DNA from: Bacteroidota bacterium
Lineage (GTDB): Bacteria > Bacteroidota > Bacteroidia > UKL13-3
Direction of reading: 5' to 3'
DNA length: 14,412 nucleotides
Assembly (NCBI GenBank): GCA_947460565.1
Contig: CANHJJ010000018.1
Location: 1 to 14,412 of the forward strand
Shown: piece by piece, positions 1 through 7,602 of the stretch
How the letters are laid out: each line of letters begins with the position of its first letter
Numbering within the stretch: the first letter of the stretch is position 1
The notes under the pieces: generated by a model
Databases searched by the model: none
What the model saw: the letters and a program-made list of their open reading frames with translations, nothing else
Told to the model about the DNA's origin: nothing
Made by a program: the position numbers and the translations under genes

Positions 1-1640
1 AAATATTTTATTTGAATTTCATTGTAATCAAACTCCTCTTCAATCCTTGCAGCATAGCGGTTTTTTATGCCATTATAATCACTCAGGTATGCCATGTAAT
101 TTCTATTGAAATCAATTGGCTGCGTTTCGTTAATATTTGGGGTGCGTGTGATGCGTTTTAGCATACCATTTTTACTTTCCAAATCATACTGATATATGTC
201 GAAATTATTGGTCTCGTATATTTTAGGAATAACGGGTTGAGCCAAAGAATCGGTATTTCTATTTGAACTAAAAACCACCTTGCTTGAATACTCAACAAAA
301 CGCGGATTAATGTCATCATAAAAATCATTAGTGAGCTGTCTTTCTCGTCTGCTTGGAATATCAAAAGTATACAAATCGCTTTGCCCTTTTCGAATGGCTG
401 AGAGCACAATGGTTCTGCCATTGTCACTAAAATCTATGCCGGTTATTTTTTCAAATTTTTGAAACTGAATAACTGTCTTTTCTTTGGTAACAAGGTCGGT
501 GAGTTTCAAATACACATAGCCTCTTTTTTCATAAATAATTCCCAACTTGTCGCCACCTTGTTGCCAAGTAACAAGCGGAAAAGAATGATCCACTTCTAGT
601 TGGTTATATTTTATTCCACCTTTAAATATTTTTTTTGATTTACCTGTTTTGGTATCAAACAACCACACTTTGTATTTGCCATTTTTATTGGTGGTAAAGG
701 CTAAGTAATTTCCTTTGCTGCTCACCTTCATTTCAGGTTGAATGTATTGGGCTTGCTTACGTTTTATTTTCAACTCAGCCAATGGCAAGCTGCGACCAGT
801 TTCTTCTTTTAAATAAAGCGTTTTATAATAATCGAGCCATTCTTTTTGAAGGTCTTTAAATTTCAATCCCGTAACGTAAATGAAGGCATTTTCATAATTG
901 CGTGTAATGCGTGTTATGTAAACCATATTGGGTATTACTTCAGCCCCATATTTATCAACCAAAAACTTCCAAATACTATGGCCTGCAAACACGCCATCTT
1001 TGTTGTTTAATCGATTAAACTTCATTAATTTTTTTGAAAGCAAACCATCCTTCATGCGGTTGTCCATATCGGCATCCCATGGTTTTGAGATATAGCTTGT
1101 TAAACCACGCAAATACCATTGTGGCAAATTGAGCAAAGTAGCACTTTGAATGCGCTCTTGAAATGATCCACCATACAACAACTCGTTTAGCAAAACCAAC
1201 GACATACCCTCTTTCAATTGTCTTACAAAATCGCCATGATCACCATTGAAATAGATATACACTTTATTGTTTACCACTTGGGTAAAACCGCCCGTGTTTT
1301 GGGCAATCTCTTCTAGACCAAAATTGCTTTGTTTAAAATCGCCAAGGGTATTGTAGCAAATGATTTCTATACGTCCGCTCAAGCGATGGTCTAAAACCGT
1401 CTCTAAAGCACTCAGGTTTTCTTCGGCATATTTAGCTGCAAAAGTGGCCAATTCTCTGCCACCTTTGTAAAAGTATGAATCAAAATTTTCGCTTCTTACA
1501 TAACTCCATTCAAACTCGCCAAATTGAACACGATTTTGCCCAAAAGTGGTATTGATACCCTGCGCAAAAACTTGTTGCAAGGGAAGCAACAAAAAGGCAA
1601 TGAAAAAATACTTGCTGATATTTGTGGGGTTAAAACTCAA
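1..1640 (-). CDS. Secreted PD40/TolB-like beta-propeller protein with degenerate peptidase-MA-like N-terminus (partial, C-terminus off window)
   Basis: The minus strand is open from 1640 to the left edge, about 546 codons, with no stop. The first in-frame stop upstream is TGA at 1647-1649, and the first ATG in frame is residue 146. The hydrophobic signal peptide (KYFFIAFLLLPLQQVFAQ) lies before that ATG, so the likely start is TTG 1640 (MSFNPTNISKYFF). Residues about 30-240 resemble a peptidase-MA/gluzincin fold: NELLY sits where HExxH is expected, followed by LPQWYLRGLTSYIS, which matches the usual 'lPxWfxEGlAeY' stretch. If the alignment is right, both zinc histidines are replaced and the domain is not a protease. 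From about residue 300, propeller-type repeats appear (VSSKGNYLAFTTNKNGKYKV, VVFSSNRNTDSL, YMAYLSDYNG), typical of PD40/TolB-like blades. Expected location is the periplasm or outer membrane face. The role is unknown; scaffolding or binding is more likely than catalysis. No partner gene is seen on this side. Confidence 0.8.
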   Translation of the reverse strand, partial: MSFNPTNISKYFFIAFLLLPLQQVFAQGINTTFGQNRVQFGEFEWSYVRSENFDSYFYKGGRELATFAAKYAEENLSALETVLDHRLSGRIEIICYNTLGDFKQSNFGLEEIAQNTGGFTQVVNNKVYIYFNGDHGDFVRQLKEGMSLVLLNELLYGGSFQERIQSATLLNLPQWYLRGLTSYISKPWDADMDNRMKDGLLSKKLMKFNRLNNKDGVFAGHSIWKFLVDKYGAEVIPNMVYITRITRNYENAFIYVTGLKFKDLQKEWLDYYKTLYLKEETGRSLPLAELKIKRKQAQYIQPEMKVSSKGNYLAFTTNKNGKYKVWLFDTKTGKSKKIFKGGIKYNQLEVDHSFPLVTWQQGGDKLGIIYEKRGYVYLKLTDLVTKEKTVIQFQKFEKITGIDFSDNGRTIVLSAIRKGQSDLYTFDIPSRRERQLTNDFYDDINPRFVEYSSKVVFSSNRNTDSLAQPVIPKIYETNNFDIYQYDLESKNGMLKRITRTPNINETQPIDFNRNYMAYLSDYNGIKNRYAARIEEEFDYNEIQIKY

Positions 1641-1767
1641 ATCCCTTCAAATATTGCTTTTAGGATTGATATTGGAAAGCGAAATTTTTAAAATACTGAT
1701 AATACCTACTGATTGTTATAAGCAAAGGGCTATTTTTTACATTTTCCTTACTTGTTGGCAATTAAAA

Positions 1768-1791
1768 GGGCGAATGTTGATTCGCCCCTAC
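1768..1791 (-). repeat. REP-like hairpin with GTAG foot
   Basis: In the divergent spacer, GGGCGAAT (1768-1775) and ATTCGCCC (1780-1787) form a perfect 8-bp stem with a GTTG loop. Read on the minus strand, GTAG (1791-1788) immediately precedes the stem. A 5' GTAG-type tetranucleotide followed by a GC-rich hairpin is the layout of REP elements mobilised by REP-associated tyrosine transposases (RAYTs). No T-run follows on either strand, so it is a poor terminator candidate. There is only one copy in the window and no RAYT gene, so the repeat assignment rests on structure alone. The rest of 1641-1901 shows no gene I can support. Confidence 0.5.
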
Positions 1792-1885
1792 AATAGGTTT
1801 CGTGATGTTTGGAATAATTTCTTAACAACATTTAAAGCTGTAATGATTCATTACAAAAAATCCAAGATATAAATAATGATTTAGC

Positions 1886-1893
1886 TAATTTTG
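1886..1893 (+). promoter_or_regulatory. Possible -7 element for the MBL-fold gene
   Basis: TAATTTTG fits the Bacteroidota -7 consensus TAnnTTTG and ends 8 bases before the ATG at 1902. That would give a very short leader. I see no convincing -33 TTTG at the usual spacing, so this is tentative. Confidence 0.3.
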
Positions 1894-1901
1894 AAGCCCA
1901 G

Positions 1902-2543
1902 ATGATAAAAGTAGAAGTATTTCAATTTAATGATTTTGCCGAAAACACCTATGTATTAAGTGACGATACCAAAGAGTGTGTAATAATTGACCCAGGCTGC
2001 TACAGCCAAGCCGAGCGCGATGTATTGACTTCATACATTAGCCAAAACGGGCTAAAGCCCGTAAAACTGCTCAACACACATTGCCACATCGACCATATTT
2101 TGGGTAATGAGTTTGTTTCATCCCACTACCAATTGCCCATTCATCTGCACAAAGAGGAATTGTTTACCTATAATGAAACCAAAAGGTGGACTGTGATGTT
2201 CAACATGCCTGATATCATCATTCCTGAAAACTTGGTATATGTGAATGAAGGAGATAAAATCACTTTTGGAAATTCTACTTTGGATGTGCTTTTTACACCT
2301 GGCCATTCTATTGCCAGCATTAGCTTTTATTGCAAAGAAGATGGCTTTGTCATTTCAGGTGATGTGTTGTTTATGCAAAGCATTGGTCGCACCGATTTGC
2401 CAGGCGGAAATTTAGAAACCCTTTTAAAAAGCATCAGAACCAAGTTGTTTACCCTCCCGGACTCAACCAAAGTTTTCAATGGCCATGGACCAAGTACTAG
2501 CATTGCTGCTGAAAAAGCTAACAACCCTTATCTAAAAAACTAA
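1902..2543 (+). CDS. Metallo-beta-lactamase-fold hydrolase (glyoxalase II-like)
   Basis: A 213-residue MBL-fold protein of the small, single-domain glyoxalase II-like type. The complete binuclear metal site is visible: THCHIDH (H60, H62, D64, H65), the PGHS histidine H135, the bridging aspartate in GDVLF (D154), and the final histidine in GHGPST (H195). IIDPG at 28-32 and GRTDLPGG at 162-169 are also typical of this subgroup. It lacks the C-terminal helical domain of true glyoxalase II (about 250 residues), so the substrate cannot be assigned; a thioester such as S-lactoylglutathione-like adducts is only one possibility. No signal peptide, so cytoplasmic. It starts at ATG 1902 without a Shine-Dalgarno and is followed one base later by a small membrane protein gene, suggesting co-transcription. 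Confidence 0.92.
   Translation: MIKVEVFQFNDFAENTYVLSDDTKECVIIDPGCYSQAERDVLTSYISQNGLKPVKLLNTHCHIDHILGNEFVSSHYQLPIHLHKEELFTYNETKRWTVMFNMPDIIIPENLVYVNEGDKITFGNSTLDVLFTPGHSIASISFYCKEDGFVISGDVLFMQSIGRTDLPGGNLETLLKSIRTKLFTLPDSTKVFNGHGPSTSIAAEKANNPYLKN
2047..2062. repeat. 16-base perfect inverted repeat inside the MBL gene
   Basis: ACGGGCT-AA-AGCCCGT is a perfect palindrome within the coding sequence, encoding part of NGLKPVKL. The encoded residues look normal for the family, so it does not seem to be a disruptive insertion. It may be chance or a domesticated palindromic element. Confidence 0.35.
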
Positions 2544-2544
2544 A

Positions 2545-2667
2545 ATGGATTACCAAACAATCATAGTCATATTAATAGTTGCCGCTTCTATGGTTTATAT
2601 AGGAAAAGTTATTTTCAAAAGTTTTAAGGGAAAAACCTCTGGAGGTTGTGACAATTGTGGGAAGTAA
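2545..2667 (+). CDS. FeoB-associated-type Cys-containing small membrane protein
   Basis: A 40-residue ORF, MDYQTIIVILIVAASMVYIG then KVIFKSFKGK and TSGGCDNCGK. It has one N-terminal transmembrane helix (about residues 5-20), a short basic linker and a C-terminal GGCDNCG with two cysteines. This is the layout of the 'FeoB-associated Cys-rich membrane protein' family (Pfam PF12669), short proteins usually encoded near ferrous iron transporter genes; their function is unsettled. Here no feoA or feoB is in the window. It begins one base after the MBL-fold gene's stop, so it is probably translated from the same mRNA. Its stop is 4 bases from that of the convergent oxidoreductase gene. The identification rests on layout and the CxxC, so it is moderately sure. 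Confidence 0.75.
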   Translation: MDYQTIIVILIVAASMVYIGKVIFKSFKGKTSGGCDNCGK

Positions 2668-2671
2668 TATC

Positions 2672-3916
2672 TTAATCGTTCAACAATAATTTAAAATAAA
2701 ACAATGGATTGCGAAGCTTGGCTCTCAAATCCAAGTCTTCAAACATACAGCTAATGGTTTCTCTTAACGCCTTATTCTTGTTGGCTTTGTTAACTACCAA
2801 ATTAAATAGCCATGGGTATTTACATAGCTTTTGCATGGTATGACTTAACTTTAATTCATCCCATTGTCTATCATAAAATGCCTTATCGTATGCCGCATTA
2901 AAAGCATCATCAAATTTATTCTGTTTCACACAGTTTTTGATATGCGCTGCAGCCAACATGCCGCTATACATGGCATTGCCTATACCCTCACCTGTGAAGG
3001 GGTCTATCAAAGCAGCAGCATCGCCCACTAATAAGAAACCATCACCTGATATTTTCCTTTTTTTGCTTCCCAGTGGCAAGCCCCAACCTTGAATTTTGCC
3101 TTGCAATTCAGCATTCGCAAAACGATCTTTTATGTTTGGGTTATTGGCAATGGCTCGCAGCATATCTTCCTTAAGATTTACCTTTTTCTTGCTAACACTT
3201 GAGCTAAGCATACCTGCTCCCACATTGGCCATTCCATTTGGCAATGGGAATATCCAAAAATAACCTGGCAATAATTCTTCTAAAAAATGTAGCTCAATAA
3301 AATTTTGAGGATGCATACCTGTTACACCTTTGTAGTAGGCACGGATTCCTGCGCAGTAGTGGTCGTTGTCTTTTACTATATCTGAAAACTTTTTAGCCAC
3401 GATGCTTCTATCGCCTTCGGCACCCACCAATAGCTTTATATCACTGATGGTTTGTGTCTGCTTATCTTTTGTATAAGTTATTGTTTTACGTTCTCCGTTT
3501 GTTTCTATATCTGTCAACTCAGCCGCATCAATAACATGCGCATATTCCTTATCCAATCTATTAAACATAGTGGCATCAAAATCCATTCGTTTACTTATAA
3601 AACCAGGTGCATGGCTTTCTTTGCTCATGTCTGATTTGAATGGAATGTCAATGGATTTACCATTAGGTGCGGCAAACTTTACACCCCAGCTAGGTAAAAA
3701 TTGTTTCGGATTGGCATCGTAATCATAAATCATTTTGGAATCGAGCTGATTCATTACATACACCACCTTACCACTCAATGCATCACCACAAACCTTATCG
3801 CGCGGAAATACCGCTTTATCTATAATGGTATGTGCAATTTTATGTTTGGCTAAAAACAATGATGTGGCACAACCTGCGGGGCCAGCCCCTATGATTACTA
3901 TATCCGAATTTTTCAA
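2672..3916 (-). CDS. Geranylgeranyl-reductase-family FAD-dependent oxidoreductase
   Basis: A 414-residue flavoprotein. The N-terminal Rossmann dinucleotide motif GAGPAG (10-15) is followed by FPRDKVCGDALSGK (37-50), characteristic of the geranylgeranyl reductase/PHBH-like FAD superfamily. VGAEGDRS (164-171) and GDAAALIDPFTGEG (298-311) complete the FAD-binding set. Family members reduce isoprenoid double bonds or act as monooxygenase-like enzymes; in Bacteroidota the substrate is usually not known, so only the family name is justified. It is likely cytoplasmic or peripheral to the membrane. The start is TTG 3916: no in-frame ATG occurs between it and the upstream TAA, and it places the first beta strand at residue 5, as expected. 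It lies downstream of sucD in the same direction but is separated by a terminator, so it is probably a separate unit. Confidence 0.88.
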   Translation of the reverse strand: MKNSDIVIIGAGPAGCATSLFLAKHKIAHTIIDKAVFPRDKVCGDALSGKVVYVMNQLDSKMIYDYDANPKQFLPSWGVKFAAPNGKSIDIPFKSDMSKESHAPGFISKRMDFDATMFNRLDKEYAHVIDAAELTDIETNGERKTITYTKDKQTQTISDIKLLVGAEGDRSIVAKKFSDIVKDNDHYCAGIRAYYKGVTGMHPQNFIELHFLEELLPGYFWIFPLPNGMANVGAGMLSSSVSKKKVNLKEDMLRAIANNPNIKDRFANAELQGKIQGWGLPLGSKKRKISGDGFLLVGDAAALIDPFTGEGIGNAMYSGMLAAAHIKNCVKQNKFDDAFNAAYDKAFYDRQWDELKLSHTMQKLCKYPWLFNLVVNKANKNKALRETISCMFEDLDLRAKLRNPLFYFKLLLND

Positions 3917-3980
3917 ATGTGTATGTTTAATGCAATGATAAAAGGCTAAATCGAATTAATGAAACGATAGACCGAAATAT

Positions 3981-4018
3981 AATAAAAACACCCCAAAATA
4001 GTACAATTTTGAGGTGTC
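3981..4018 (-). terminator. Rho-independent terminator after sucD
   Basis: On the minus strand a stem-loop pairs 4017-4006 with 3988-3999 (12 positions, one mismatch at 3993/4012) around a 6-base loop, then runs straight into TTTTTATT. It starts 23 bases after the sucD stop. The plus strand lacks a following T-run, so it acts on minus-strand transcripts. Confidence 0.8.
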
Positions 4019-4040
4019 TTGAAAATTTTATATAAGAGAA

Positions 4041-4925
4041 TTAATTGGCTTTTGAACCAAGTACTTCAAGCATTTTAGCTCCAATATCAGCAGGAGATTC
4101 AACTACATGTAAACCACACTCAGCCATAATTTTCATTTTAGCTGAAGCTGTGTCATCATGTCCACCTACGATGGCACCTGCATGGCCCATTCTACGACCT
4201 GCTGGGGCTGTTTGACCAGCTATGAATCCAACTACAGGTTTTTTGTTTCCATTAGCCTTAATCCATCTAGCCGCATCTGCTTCGTAGCTTCCACCAATCT
4301 CACCAATCATCACGATGGCGTCTGTTTCAGGGTCGTTCATCAACATTTCTACGGCATCTTTAGTAGGCGTTCCAATAATTGGGTCTCCACCAATACCAAT
4401 TGCAGTAGATACACCTAAACCTGCTTTCACTATTTGATCAGCAGCTTCGTAGGTTAATGTACCAGATTTAGAAACGATACCTATTCTGCCTTGCTTGAAA
4501 ACAAAACCTGGCATAATACCCACTTTAGCTTGACCGGGAGTAATAACACCTGGACAGTTTGGACCTATTAATACACAGTTACGAGATTTAACATATTCTT
4601 TAACAGGTATCATGTCCTTTACTGGAATACCTTCAGTAATACAGATGATTACTTTAATACCAGCATCGGCAGACTCCATAATAGCATCAGCAGCAAAGGG
4701 AGGTGGAACGAAAATGATAGAGACATTAGCACCTGCTTTTTCAACTGCATCTTTTACAGTGTTGAATACCGGACGATCTAAGTGGCTTTGTCCACCTTTT
4801 CCAGGCGTAACTCCACCAACTACATTGGTTCCGTATTCTATCATTTGTTGTGCATGGAAGGAGCCTTCGCTACCTGTAAATCCTTGCACTATTACTTTTG
4901 AGTTTTTATCTACTAATACAGACAT
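4041..4925 (-). CDS. sucD: Succinate--CoA ligase (ADP/GDP-forming) alpha subunit
   Basis: A 294-residue full-length SucD. It catalyses, with SucC, the reversible conversion of succinyl-CoA, phosphate and NDP to succinate, CoA and NTP in the TCA cycle. Visible landmarks are the CoA-binding Rossmann start QGFTGSEGSFH (14-24), the GGVTPGKGG loop (37-45), GPNCPGVITPG (121-131), SKSGTLTYE (152-160) and the phosphohistidine site GRRMGHAGAI (243-252, active H248). Nothing is missing. The start is ATG 4925, in a normal place for the family. The partner sucC is not in the window, so the two subunits are encoded apart, or at least not side by side here. It probably has its own promoter in the 42-base gap and its own terminator, giving a single-gene transcript. 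Confidence 0.97.
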   Translation of the reverse strand: MSVLVDKNSKVIVQGFTGSEGSFHAQQMIEYGTNVVGGVTPGKGGQSHLDRPVFNTVKDAVEKAGANVSIIFVPPPFAADAIMESADAGIKVIICITEGIPVKDMIPVKEYVKSRNCVLIGPNCPGVITPGQAKVGIMPGFVFKQGRIGIVSKSGTLTYEAADQIVKAGLGVSTAIGIGGDPIIGTPTKDAVEMLMNDPETDAIVMIGEIGGSYEADAARWIKANGNKKPVVGFIAGQTAPAGRRMGHAGAIVGGHDDTASAKMKIMAECGLHVVESPADIGAKMLEVLGSKAN

Positions 4926-4945
4926 AATATTTTATTAAACGGGGG

Positions 4946-4975
4946 CAAATATGTGCTTTTTTTACCATTAAGCAA
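4946..4975 (-). promoter_or_regulatory. Possible sucD promoter
   Basis: On the minus strand, TTG (4975-4973) and CATATTTG (4953-4946, one mismatch to TAnnTTTG) are separated by 19 bases, an acceptable Bacteroidota -33/-7 spacing. The -33 element overlaps the last codons of the upstream kinase gene. The -7 element ends 20 bases before the ATG. Confidence 0.35.
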
Positions 4976-7472
4976 GGACGTGCGCTTTAGTATTATTTTT
5001 TTGTTTTTGTAATTCTTCAATTTTGGCAATCAACACCTCTTTCTTAATAGGTTTCACCAAAAAATCATTAATACCTGCTTCGAAGCATTTTTGGATGTCC
5101 TCTTCATCAGCATCTGCTGATATGGCTATGATTGGGATATTTCTATCTAACTCGAATTCATCATCCTTACGGATATGATAAGCTGCCTTTAAACCATCCA
5201 TGATGGGCATCTTAATATCCATCAACAAGATGTCGAAACTTTTCTCAGTCAATTTATTGAGGGCCTCCTCGCCATTTGAAACTACCGTACAAATATGTCC
5301 TTTGCTTTCTAGCATTTTAACCAAAACCTTCTGGTTAGTAGGGTTATTCTGTGCAATTAATATTTGTATAGGACCCGTTTTAAATGAATCATTTAGATGA
5401 TGTTCACTTAGTAACTCTGCTGGCACTGCTTCTACATTAAGATAAACAGTAAATTCTGTTCCTTGTCCTTCAACACTTTGCACTTCGACTTTGCCCTGCA
5501 TTTTTTTTGCAAAATATTGGGTTAAGAATAAACCTACCCCAAAACCTGATTTTTTGTTATTTAAGGTATCTGAATCAGCCGTAGGTTTGAAAACGTTTTT
5601 AAGTTTATGGCTATCTATCCCACTCCCTTCATCCCTAACTTTTATTTGAATGGTAATTTTGTTTTGTTCGTTCTTTGATTCGCTTTGAGCAGCCTTCATT
5701 TCAAACTTAATAACACCAGATTCAGAGTATTTAAGTGCATTGCTTAACAAGTTATCTATGATACTTAAAAACTTAAATTTATCTGCAATTAAATATTGTG
5801 GCACATCTGGATAAACCATCTGGCTAAATAACAAACCCTTTGAATGACACTGATGTTGGTATGATTTTAACAAGGGTTGTAGGTTGTCAATCAAATTGAA
5901 TTTAATAGGAAAAAGCTTTGAGTTACCTGAATCCACCTGCAAATAATGAATGATATTGTTCATAACAAATAACAACTCATCACTTGAAGATTTGATACCT
6001 GATAGATTCTCTTTTAACTCAGTCAAATTTTTACTTTCACCCGCCAAACCAGAGAGACCAATGATTGAGTTCAAAGGATTTCTTAATTCACTATTTACCT
6101 TGTTAAGTATATTGCTTTTGGTTTCACTGCTGATTTCTAATACTTTCCTTTTTCGATTTGAAGTGATGAGGTAAAACAGCATAAAACTAATCAATATTAA
6201 AAAGAAAATACCTAATCCAAATCCGAGTAGCAGAACATTTTTACGCTGCAAACTCAATTCCTTATCTTGTAGTTCAAGTTTTTTTGTCTCGTTATCCTTA
6301 GCTAATCTGTTTATTTGACTTTGTTTTTGTTTACCCGCATAATCCATTTGAAGATCAGCCATTTCATTGGCTTTACGAGGACCAACTACTTCTTTTTTGG
6401 CTTTATCAGCTTCATTTTTATAATACAAAGCCTTTACTGTTTCTCCAAAATTTTCATACATGCTACTCATTAATTCTAATGAAAGGGCATAATCTTTTTT
6501 GAAATTGAGTTGCTTGGCCATATTAGTTACCTTTTCAGCATAGAACAATGCAGAATCTCTGTTATTCAACTTTACATGCGCAGCAGCCAAATTCTGATAT
6601 GTTGAAATCACATCATGTTTGTCATTCAGTCTATCATCGAATGTCAATGCCTCATATAAATTCACTAATGCTTTTTTTACTTGCCCTTTGTTTGTATAAA
6701 TACTGCCAATATTATTTAACACCGTGCTGATATCGTTAATACTACCCAATTTCTTAAATACTTCAAGGCAGTTGTTGTAATAGTAAAGTGCTTTAATTTC
6801 ACTTCCTCTCAAATTATAAATATTAGCAAGGTTATTTGCCAATTCAGCTAATGAAAGTTCATCACCAACTAACTTCTCAAGTTCATAAGCTCTTAAATAA
6901 AACTGCTCAGCTTTATCAAAGTTTTCCATTTCAAGGTATATACCACCAATATTGTTTAATGTTTTGGAGACCCTTTTATTGTCATGTAAATCTTCAGAAA
7001 TCTTTAATGAACCCAAATAATACCTTAGCGCTTTAGGGTAATCTCCCTTGATATTGGCCAGATTACCTAAACTATGATAAGCAAGTGATATGGCACCTAA
7101 ATCCTTACATTTTAAAGCTTGACTTAATCCTAGTAAAAATTCGGTATGTGCTTTTTCATAGTCGCTTTTTCGTTTCTCATGAATACCAAATACAATGTGT
7201 GATAACGCCCTGCCTTTATCATAATTTAATTTATTAGAAAGATTAAATGCCTGCTTAGCAAAGTCGATTGATTGAGTGGGATTGGTATTTTTTATAACAA
7301 GGGCTATGGCATTTAGAATATCTACTCTTTGCAAATCATTGGCATATGGAAGCAGTGTTTCCAAACTGTCTAACTCATTTTCTGCTTTTACTTTGCTAAT
7401 ATTAGCGAAAAGCCCAATAAAGCACAATGCAGTCAGGATAAGTAATTTTCTTAATTTATTGTGAGGCAACAT
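4968..7472 (-). CDS. TPR-containing hybrid histidine kinase with degenerate H-box and receiver (pseudo-hybrid kinase)
   Basis: 834 residues from the ATG at 7472. I chose this over the ATG at 7535 because it gives a clean signal peptide (KLLILTALCFIGLFA) and the only good promoter element lies between the two. Order: about seven or eight TPR units at roughly 40-residue spacing (about 40-355, periplasmic), a predicted coiled coil (about 375-410), one TM helix (about 413-435), a HisKA-like region, HATPase_c and a receiver. The H-box reads VNSELRNPL, where VSHELRTPL is usual, so the phosphoacceptor His is Ser461. The ATPase site is intact: N578 in NLLSNA, DEGSG (614-618), GFGVGL (643 on). The receiver keeps D752 (LLMDIKMP), S785 and K807, but the acidic pair is replaced (ILIAQNN, Q708-N709). 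Autophosphorylation in the usual way is therefore not expected. No response regulator or other partner gene is adjacent. The degeneracy is read directly; its meaning is inference. Confidence 0.9.
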   Translation of the reverse strand: MLPHNKLRKLLILTALCFIGLFANISKVKAENELDSLETLLPYANDLQRVDILNAIALVIKNTNPTQSIDFAKQAFNLSNKLNYDKGRALSHIVFGIHEKRKSDYEKAHTEFLLGLSQALKCKDLGAISLAYHSLGNLANIKGDYPKALRYYLGSLKISEDLHDNKRVSKTLNNIGGIYLEMENFDKAEQFYLRAYELEKLVGDELSLAELANNLANIYNLRGSEIKALYYYNNCLEVFKKLGSINDISTVLNNIGSIYTNKGQVKKALVNLYEALTFDDRLNDKHDVISTYQNLAAAHVKLNNRDSALFYAEKVTNMAKQLNFKKDYALSLELMSSMYENFGETVKALYYKNEADKAKKEVVGPRKANEMADLQMDYAGKQKQSQINRLAKDNETKKLELQDKELSLQRKNVLLLGFGLGIFFLILISFMLFYLITSNRKRKVLEISSETKSNILNKVNSELRNPLNSIIGLSGLAGESKNLTELKENLSGIKSSSDELLFVMNNIIHYLQVDSGNSKLFPIKFNLIDNLQPLLKSYQHQCHSKGLLFSQMVYPDVPQYLIADKFKFLSIIDNLLSNALKYSESGVIKFEMKAAQSESKNEQNKITIQIKVRDEGSGIDSHKLKNVFKPTADSDTLNNKKSGFGVGLFLTQYFAKKMQGKVEVQSVEGQGTEFTVYLNVEAVPAELLSEHHLNDSFKTGPIQILIAQNNPTNQKVLVKMLESKGHICTVVSNGEEALNKLTEKSFDILLMDIKMPIMDGLKAAYHIRKDDEFELDRNIPIIAISADADEEDIQKCFEAGINDFLVKPIKKEVLIAKIEELQKQKNNTKAHVLA

Positions 7473-7479
7473 AAGAAAA

Positions 7480-7487
7480 CAAATATA
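7480..7487 (-). promoter_or_regulatory. -7 promoter element of the hybrid kinase gene
   Basis: The minus strand reads TATATTTG, an exact TAnnTTTG match, ending 7 bases before the ATG at 7472. No TTTG is present at the usual -33 distance. It implies an almost leaderless mRNA and argues against translation from 7535. The 130-base gap (7473-7602) otherwise holds no supported gene; I see only a weak, AT-only hairpin after the glycosyltransferase stop. Confidence 0.45.
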
Positions 7488-7602
7488 GGTGTTTTTTGTA
7501 GTTAAAAATCTACCCTCAATAGATAATTTTATCATTTCAGGAATAAAGACAAAACGAAATAAATAAGTACCATTGCAAAATCAAAAATGCATTAACTCAA
7601 AA

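Noticed and set aside
158..427. Minus-strand open frame of 89 codons
   Set aside because: It lies in another frame of the PD40 gene, whose own frame is open throughout and encodes propeller repeats.
1768..1791. The GGGCGAAT hairpin as a rho-independent terminator
   Set aside because: No T-run follows the stem on either strand, and both flanking genes are transcribed away from it.
1546..1872. Plus-strand open frame of 108 codons
   Set aside because: Its first part is antisense to the signal-peptide end of the PD40 gene and the rest runs through the REP-like hairpin and AT-rich spacer; the translation has no recognisable domain.
7473..7535. Upstream ATG at 7535 for the hybrid kinase
   Set aside because: It would put 21 non-hydrophobic residues before a good signal peptide, and the exact TAnnTTTG element lies between the two ATGs.
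7541..7602. Possible terminator after the glycosyltransferase operon
   Set aside because: Only a weak AT-based TGCA...TGCA pairing without a clear stem and T-run.
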